NCBI GenBank assembly: GCA_021442155.1
Contig: CM038214.1
Span: 142,700,040 to 142,764,039, forward strand
Direction: 5' to 3'
DNA length: 64,000 nucleotides
DNA from: Cymbidium sinense
Taxonomy: Eukaryota; Streptophyta; Magnoliopsida; Asparagales; Orchidaceae
The notes under the pieces were generated by a model. That model did no database searches. It was not told where the DNA came from and worked only from the letters and a program-made list of their open reading frames with translations. Shown here one piece after another: positions 59,501-64,000 of the stretch (the first letter of the stretch is position 1; the number at the start of each line of letters is the position of its first letter). A program made the translations under genes and the position numbers.

Positions 59501-62500
59501 AAACCTACTAAAAAATAAATTAAACCTACCATGAACTAAATTAAATAATTATAAAAAATAAACTAAAATAAAATAAAAAATCCTAAAAATTAAAAACTAA
59601 ACTAAACATATTAAATAAACCTAAACCTAAAAATAAATAAAATACAAAACTAAAAAAAAATAAACCTAAACTAAACCTAAATTGAACTAAAATAAAACCT
59701 AAACTAAAATAAAATAAACTAAACTACAAAATAAAAAAAAAAAACAATAAAAAAATTATTAAGTAAATAAACTAAACTAAATTAAAATAAATAAATAAAC
59801 CTAAAATAAACTAAGTAAATAAAAATAAATAAACTACATAAACAAATAATAAATAAAATGATCCAAAAATAAAATAAATAAAATAAACTAAAATAATCCT
59901 AAAATAAATTAAAATAAATAAATAAACTAAAATAAATAAATATAAACTAAATAAATAAAATTAATAATCCTAAAAAAATAACTAAAAATAAACTAAAATA
60001 AAACCTAAACCCTAAACTAGAAAATAAACTAAATAAAATAAACTAAACCTCAACCTAAAAAATAATAACATAAAACTAAACTAAAATAAAGTAAAATAAA
60101 ACTAATCTCGTAAATAACTAAATAATAAATAAATTAATTAAAATTAATTAAATAAATAAACTAAACTAAACTAAACTAAAATAAAATAAATAAAATAAAG
60201 TAAACCTAAATTAATAAACTAAATAAATAAACTAAAATAAACTAAACTAAAATAAACGAAAAAACATAAACCAAATAAATGAATAAAAAATAAACTAAAT
60301 AAAACTAAACTAAATAATAATAAAAAATAAAATAATAAAATAAAATATATATACTAAATATAAAATAAATAAATAAACCTAAACTAAAATAAACTAACCT
60401 AAAATAAGTAAAATAAACTAAATAACATATATAAATAAATAAACCATAGATAAATAAAATAAAAAACATGAACAGAAATATACAAACTAAAATAAACTAA
60501 AATATAAATAAACTAAACCGAAAATAAATAAACTAAACCAAAGAAACTAAATAAAATTAAATAAATAATAATAAATAAAAATAAACCTAAATAAATAAAC
60601 TAAATAAAAATAAGCTAATCCTAAAATAAAAAATAAAACAAAAAATACTAAATAAACAAATTAAACTAAAATAAAAATAAACTAAAATAAAAAAATAAAA
60701 TAAATAAACTAAAATAAAACCTAAACTAAATAAATAAAGAAACTAAATAAACTAAAATAAAATTAAATAAATAAAAAAAACTAAATTAAATAGAATAAAA
60801 TAAAAATAAATAAAATAAAATAAATAAACCTAAACCATAAAAATAAACTAAAATAAATTAAACCTAAACCTAAACAAAAATAAACTAAATAAAAAAATAA
60901 ATAAATAAACTAAAATATAAATAAATTAGAATAAATAAATTAAAATAAATTAAAATAAAGAAACTTAAATAAGATAAACATAAACCTAAATAAAATAAAC
61001 CTAAAAATAAACTAAACTAAATAAAGTAAATCTAAACCTAAACCTAACTAAACATAAACTAAATAAAATTAAACTTAACCAAAATAAATAAATAAATAAA
61101 ACCTAAACTTAAAATAAATAGATAAAAAAACTAAATAAACTAAAATAAGCTAAAAATAAATAAACCTAAACAAAATAAAATAAATAAACTTTAAGCTAAA
61201 CCAACTAAATAAAAATAAAATAAATTAATTAAAATAAATAACCTAAACAAAATTAATAAAACCTAAACTATAAAATAAAATAAACTAAATACCAAAACCA
61301 ACAAAATAAACTAAAATTAAAGATAAAAAAAATTTAAATAAACTAAATAAAATAAAAACTAATTAAAATTTAAATTTAGAAAATAAATAAACCTAAACTA
61401 AAAAAAATATAATAAATAAAATAAACTAAATAAATAAAATAAAATAAAATAAATAATAAATAAAACTAAACCTAACGAAATAAAAAAATAAACCTAAAAT
61501 AAATAAAATAAACTTAAACATAAACCTAAACCTAAACCTAAACTAAAATAAAATAAACTAAAAAATAAAAATAAAACCTAAATAAATTAATAAACTAAAT
61601 ATAATAAACTAAACACTAAAACACAACTCTAAATAAACCCTAAAACCTCAAACCTCACTCAAATTAAAGAAAAATAAAAAATAAAACTAAAAAAATATAA
61701 AAAAAATCAAACCTACATAAATAAAAATAGAATAAACCTACATACATAATAAAATAGAATAAAAAATAGAATAAACCTACATAAATAATAAAATAGAATA
61801 AATAAAATAAAATAAAAAAAAAAAAATCTAAAACATAAATAATAAAATAAAATAATTAAAATTTTGAACCTAAACAAAAAATAAAAAAATAAAAAACTAA
61901 ACTAAAATAAAATAAAATAAAATCTAAACTCAACTAAAATAGAATAAACCTAAAATAGAAAACCTGGATAAAATAAAAGTAAACATAAAATAAAAAAATA
62001 AAAAATAAAAAAAATAAAAAAATAAAATAAATTAAAAAACCTAATTAAACATAAAATAAAACTTAAAATAAATAAAAATAAAACCTAAACCTTTAACGAA
62101 AAAACCTAAACTAAATACAAAATAAACCTAAACTAAAATAAATAAAATAAAATAAACTTAAACTTAAACTAAATAAACACTAAAATAAATAAAACTAAAC
62201 TAAACCTAAAATAAACTAAACCTAAACCATAAATTAAATAAAATAAAATAAAATAAAATGAACCTAAACCTAAACTAAAATAAAACCTAAAACCTAAACC
62301 AAAAAAAATAAATAAACCTAAACTAAACCTAAAAATAAAAAAAGAAAACCTAAACCATAAAATAAAAATAAAGCTAAGTTAAAAATAAAATATAAACTTA
62401 AGCCTAAAATGCTAAAATATAAAACCTAAACTAAAATAAGTAAAACTAAATAAATAAACTAATTAAATAAAATAAAAGATAAAGTAAAAATAAATAAAAT

Positions 62501-62757
62501 AAACTAAATAAAATAAAATAAATAAACCTAAACCTCCTAGTTTGTAATTTAAACCCACCTAAATTAAACCCTAAACCCTAAACCTAAATCCACAAACCCT
62601 AAACCTAAACCTTAAATGCAAACCTCTGACCATAAACCACAAACCCTAAACCTTAAACCCTAAAAATCCTAAATCTAAACCCAAACTAACCTAAATCCTA
62701 AACCACAAACCTAACCCACTAAAACCTGACTAAACCTTAAACCCTAAACCCTAAACT
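56505..62757 (-). repeat. Right telomere-type array, distal part, very degenerate
   Basis: It is mostly AAATAAACTAAATAAA with sparse CCTAAACC, and no G outside rare points. Near-canonical CCCTAAA returns only at about 58,980-59,040 and 62,560-62,757. A less repetitive island lies at about 57,470-57,660. A landmark lies near 57,303 and 62,528. No coding cassette or LINE fragment is present until 62,758. This part shows more decay than any other part of either array. Confidence 0.9.
61708..61806. repeat. Short tandem repeat inside the distal array
   Basis: The word AAACCTACATA followed by AATAAAATAGAATA occurs three times, starting near 61,708, 61,734 and 61,771, with irregular spacing of about 26-37 bp. 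It is a recent local expansion within the degenerate array. Confidence 0.6.
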
Positions 62758-64000
62758 CAAAATCCCTCTTTCCTCTCTGTTGCGCTCCCTCTCTGGCGAT
62801 TTTGTGTTCCTGTGCAATTTTTTGTGGTTTGGCCGTATTTTGGGCTCCTCCGATCGTGATCGCTATTTTATTGCTTGGTTGTGCTTCCTCTCTCAGCTTG
62901 GTTGCTTATGTGACTCTCATTGGATTGTTCAATGGCGCATCACTCTCTTCTTAGCCTTGCTCTGGATCTGCTTTGCCCTCGATCTAAAGGTAATTTGGAT
63001 CCAATTTCATCTTAATGTTTTATTGTCAAGTCCTTTGGACACTCTTTGGTAAGATCCCTAACTCTAATGCCTCGTTAACTTAATTTCAACCTCATTCTAT
63101 GGATTGCGGCATGTGTTCGAGGATGTGGAAATTAGCTAAGCCTTTTGAGTTCTCTTTGGTTGGTAAATTCTCTCTACGATGCCTACTTAGATAATGTCGA
63201 TCATTCTTTCAGCTTAAAGCTTTGAGTCTTCACTATTGGGATTGATCCTCGACATATCCTTATTCAATTATCAAATGATTTAGATTATTCGAGTCTTTGC
63301 TCATCTCTATTTTGTGTATAATTATCAAATGCGGCTCTTGAAATGGTCCTCTTTTTGATGTCAAAGGAATCCCCATTGTTCCTTTATGGCTTGCTTTTCC
63401 CAACATGAGAATTCACTATGTTACTCACCAAGTTCTGTTTGCGGTTGGTGCTCTATTTGGTAGACCCCTTCAAATTGATCAAGCCCGCGCTAGATCTACA
63501 TATTGCGTAACTTGGTTGAGATTGACATTACCAAAAAATACCGCAAAGAAGTTTGGATCAGATTAGAAAAATTCGGATTTAATTAGAAAGTAGAATTTAA
63601 AAATTTCCCCATCTTTTGCACTCACTATAAGATCCATGGTCATGATCATTCAATTCTTTGTGCTACACCTAACCTAAAAGAATATATCACGAGAATCTAC
63701 CTCTCTTGGAATTGAAAACCAATAAGTTAGTTTATGTACTTAAAGCTACTCATAATGGAACTCATCCTCCTACACCTACCCCTTTATTACCTACTGATTT
63801 GTCTAATGAAAAATATTCTGAGCTTGGTAAAAATACCACCATTGATGTGTGTAAAGAAACTAATGATTACTACACTACTCCCACTTGTAATAATTTGGCT
63901 TCATGACAATCCTTTGCTCCATTTGAATCTTAATGACAATTTGAGTGGGAATCTTATATTGGATCAAAATAATGTTAATCCTTTATTGTCATACCAAAAT
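62758..64000 (+). mobile_element. 5' part of an L1-type LINE (LINE-3), + strand, running off the window
   Basis: The array ends at ACCCTAAACTC and is replaced at about 62,758 by GC-richer DNA (CCCTCTTTCCTCTCTGTTGCG). A LINE leader of about 300 bp follows, and then ORF1. This is the only place in the window where a LINE 5' end meets the array. The element's sense strand is again the CCCTAAA strand. ORF2 would lie beyond the window. Confidence 0.75.
63060..63906 (+). pseudogene. L1-type LINE ORF1 of LINE-3 (DUF4283-like, zinc knuckle), broken
   Basis: The + strand shows PFEFSLVGKFSL (about 63,140-63,178), matching the start of the DUF4283-like domain. It continues with IPIVPLWLAFPNMRIHYVTHQ (about 63,370-63,430), LFAVGALFGRPLQIDQARARS (about 63,436-63,498), and a zinc-knuckle region CTHYKIHGHDHSILC at 63,618-63,662, in which the second Cys is replaced by Tyr. 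The frame 63,706-63,906 is the low-complexity, Thr/Asn-rich C-terminal part. Stops occur near 63,200 and 63,567. It is closely related in wording to the ORF1 at 35,920-36,890 and is clearly better preserved. Confidence 0.8.

Noticed and set aside
8864..62757. CRISPR-like or other regularly spaced repeat array
   Set aside because: The repeats are telomere-type and low complexity, with no fixed spacers, in a plant nuclear context.
8864..62757. A complete palindrome over the whole array
   Set aside because: The outer parts do not mirror: the RTE fragments and cassettes 1-3 have no right-hand partner before 62,757. Symmetry is supported only for about 8 kb per arm.
62780..63052. 90-codon hydrophobic + strand frame with signal-peptide look
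   Set aside because: It lies in the leader of LINE-3, just before ORF1, and matches no family; probably a chance frame in T-rich DNA.

Overview
The window is nuclear DNA from a seed plant. Three things show this: Arabidopsis-type telomere words (TTTAGGG / CCCTAAA), broken plant-type Ty3-gypsy, Ty1-copia, L1-type and RTE-type retroelements, and repeated pieces of a plant glycine-rich RNA-binding protein gene (GR-RBP). A large, slowly purged genome with big interstitial telomeric blocks, such as a gymnosperm, would fit, but the species cannot be told from this sequence. I see no intact host gene, no tRNA or rRNA gene, and no organelle insert.

Layout. 1-2,080: AT-rich DNA with no recognisable gene. 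2,083-4,915: a decayed Ty3-gypsy (Tat-like) pol with reverse transcriptase (RT), RNase H and integrase on the + strand. 4,916-8,760: non-coding repeats, namely a duplicated module, a decayed CCCAGTGGAT-type minisatellite, and AT-rich units of about 340 bp. 8,864-30,284: a 21-kb degenerate TTTAGGG array. It carries six minus-strand GR-RBP last-exon cassettes and two RTE-type LINE fragments, and includes a 5.1-kb tandem duplication. 30,285-37,281: a decayed L1-type LINE on the minus strand, plus the 3' end of a related LINE on the + strand; their 3' ends form an inverted repeat. 37,282-62,757: the opposite-strand CCCTAAA array with three plus-strand GR-RBP cassettes. A 10.8-kb Ty1-copia element (45,215-55,976, minus strand) interrupts it. 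62,758-64,000: the 5' part of another L1-type LINE, + strand.

The main result is architecture. Two telomere-type arrays face each other (TTTAGGG -> <- CCCTAAA), and each has the same internal order of a landmark motif (TTAAGTAAACTRGTAGG) and GR-RBP cassettes, reading outward from a LINE-filled centre. This looks like an inverted duplication or end-to-end fusion of a telomere-derived higher-order satellite. The satellite unit has captured the last exon and 3'UTR of a GR-RBP gene, always cut at the same point (CCCTAAG|AATGGG). 

Two features call for caution about the assembly. CCCTGGG-like islands appear only in the CCCTAAA half, and later repeat copies are progressively shorter through many small deletions. 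Both could be long-read consensus errors. No gene set here works together as a pathway; the window is a record of nested insertion, duplication and decay.
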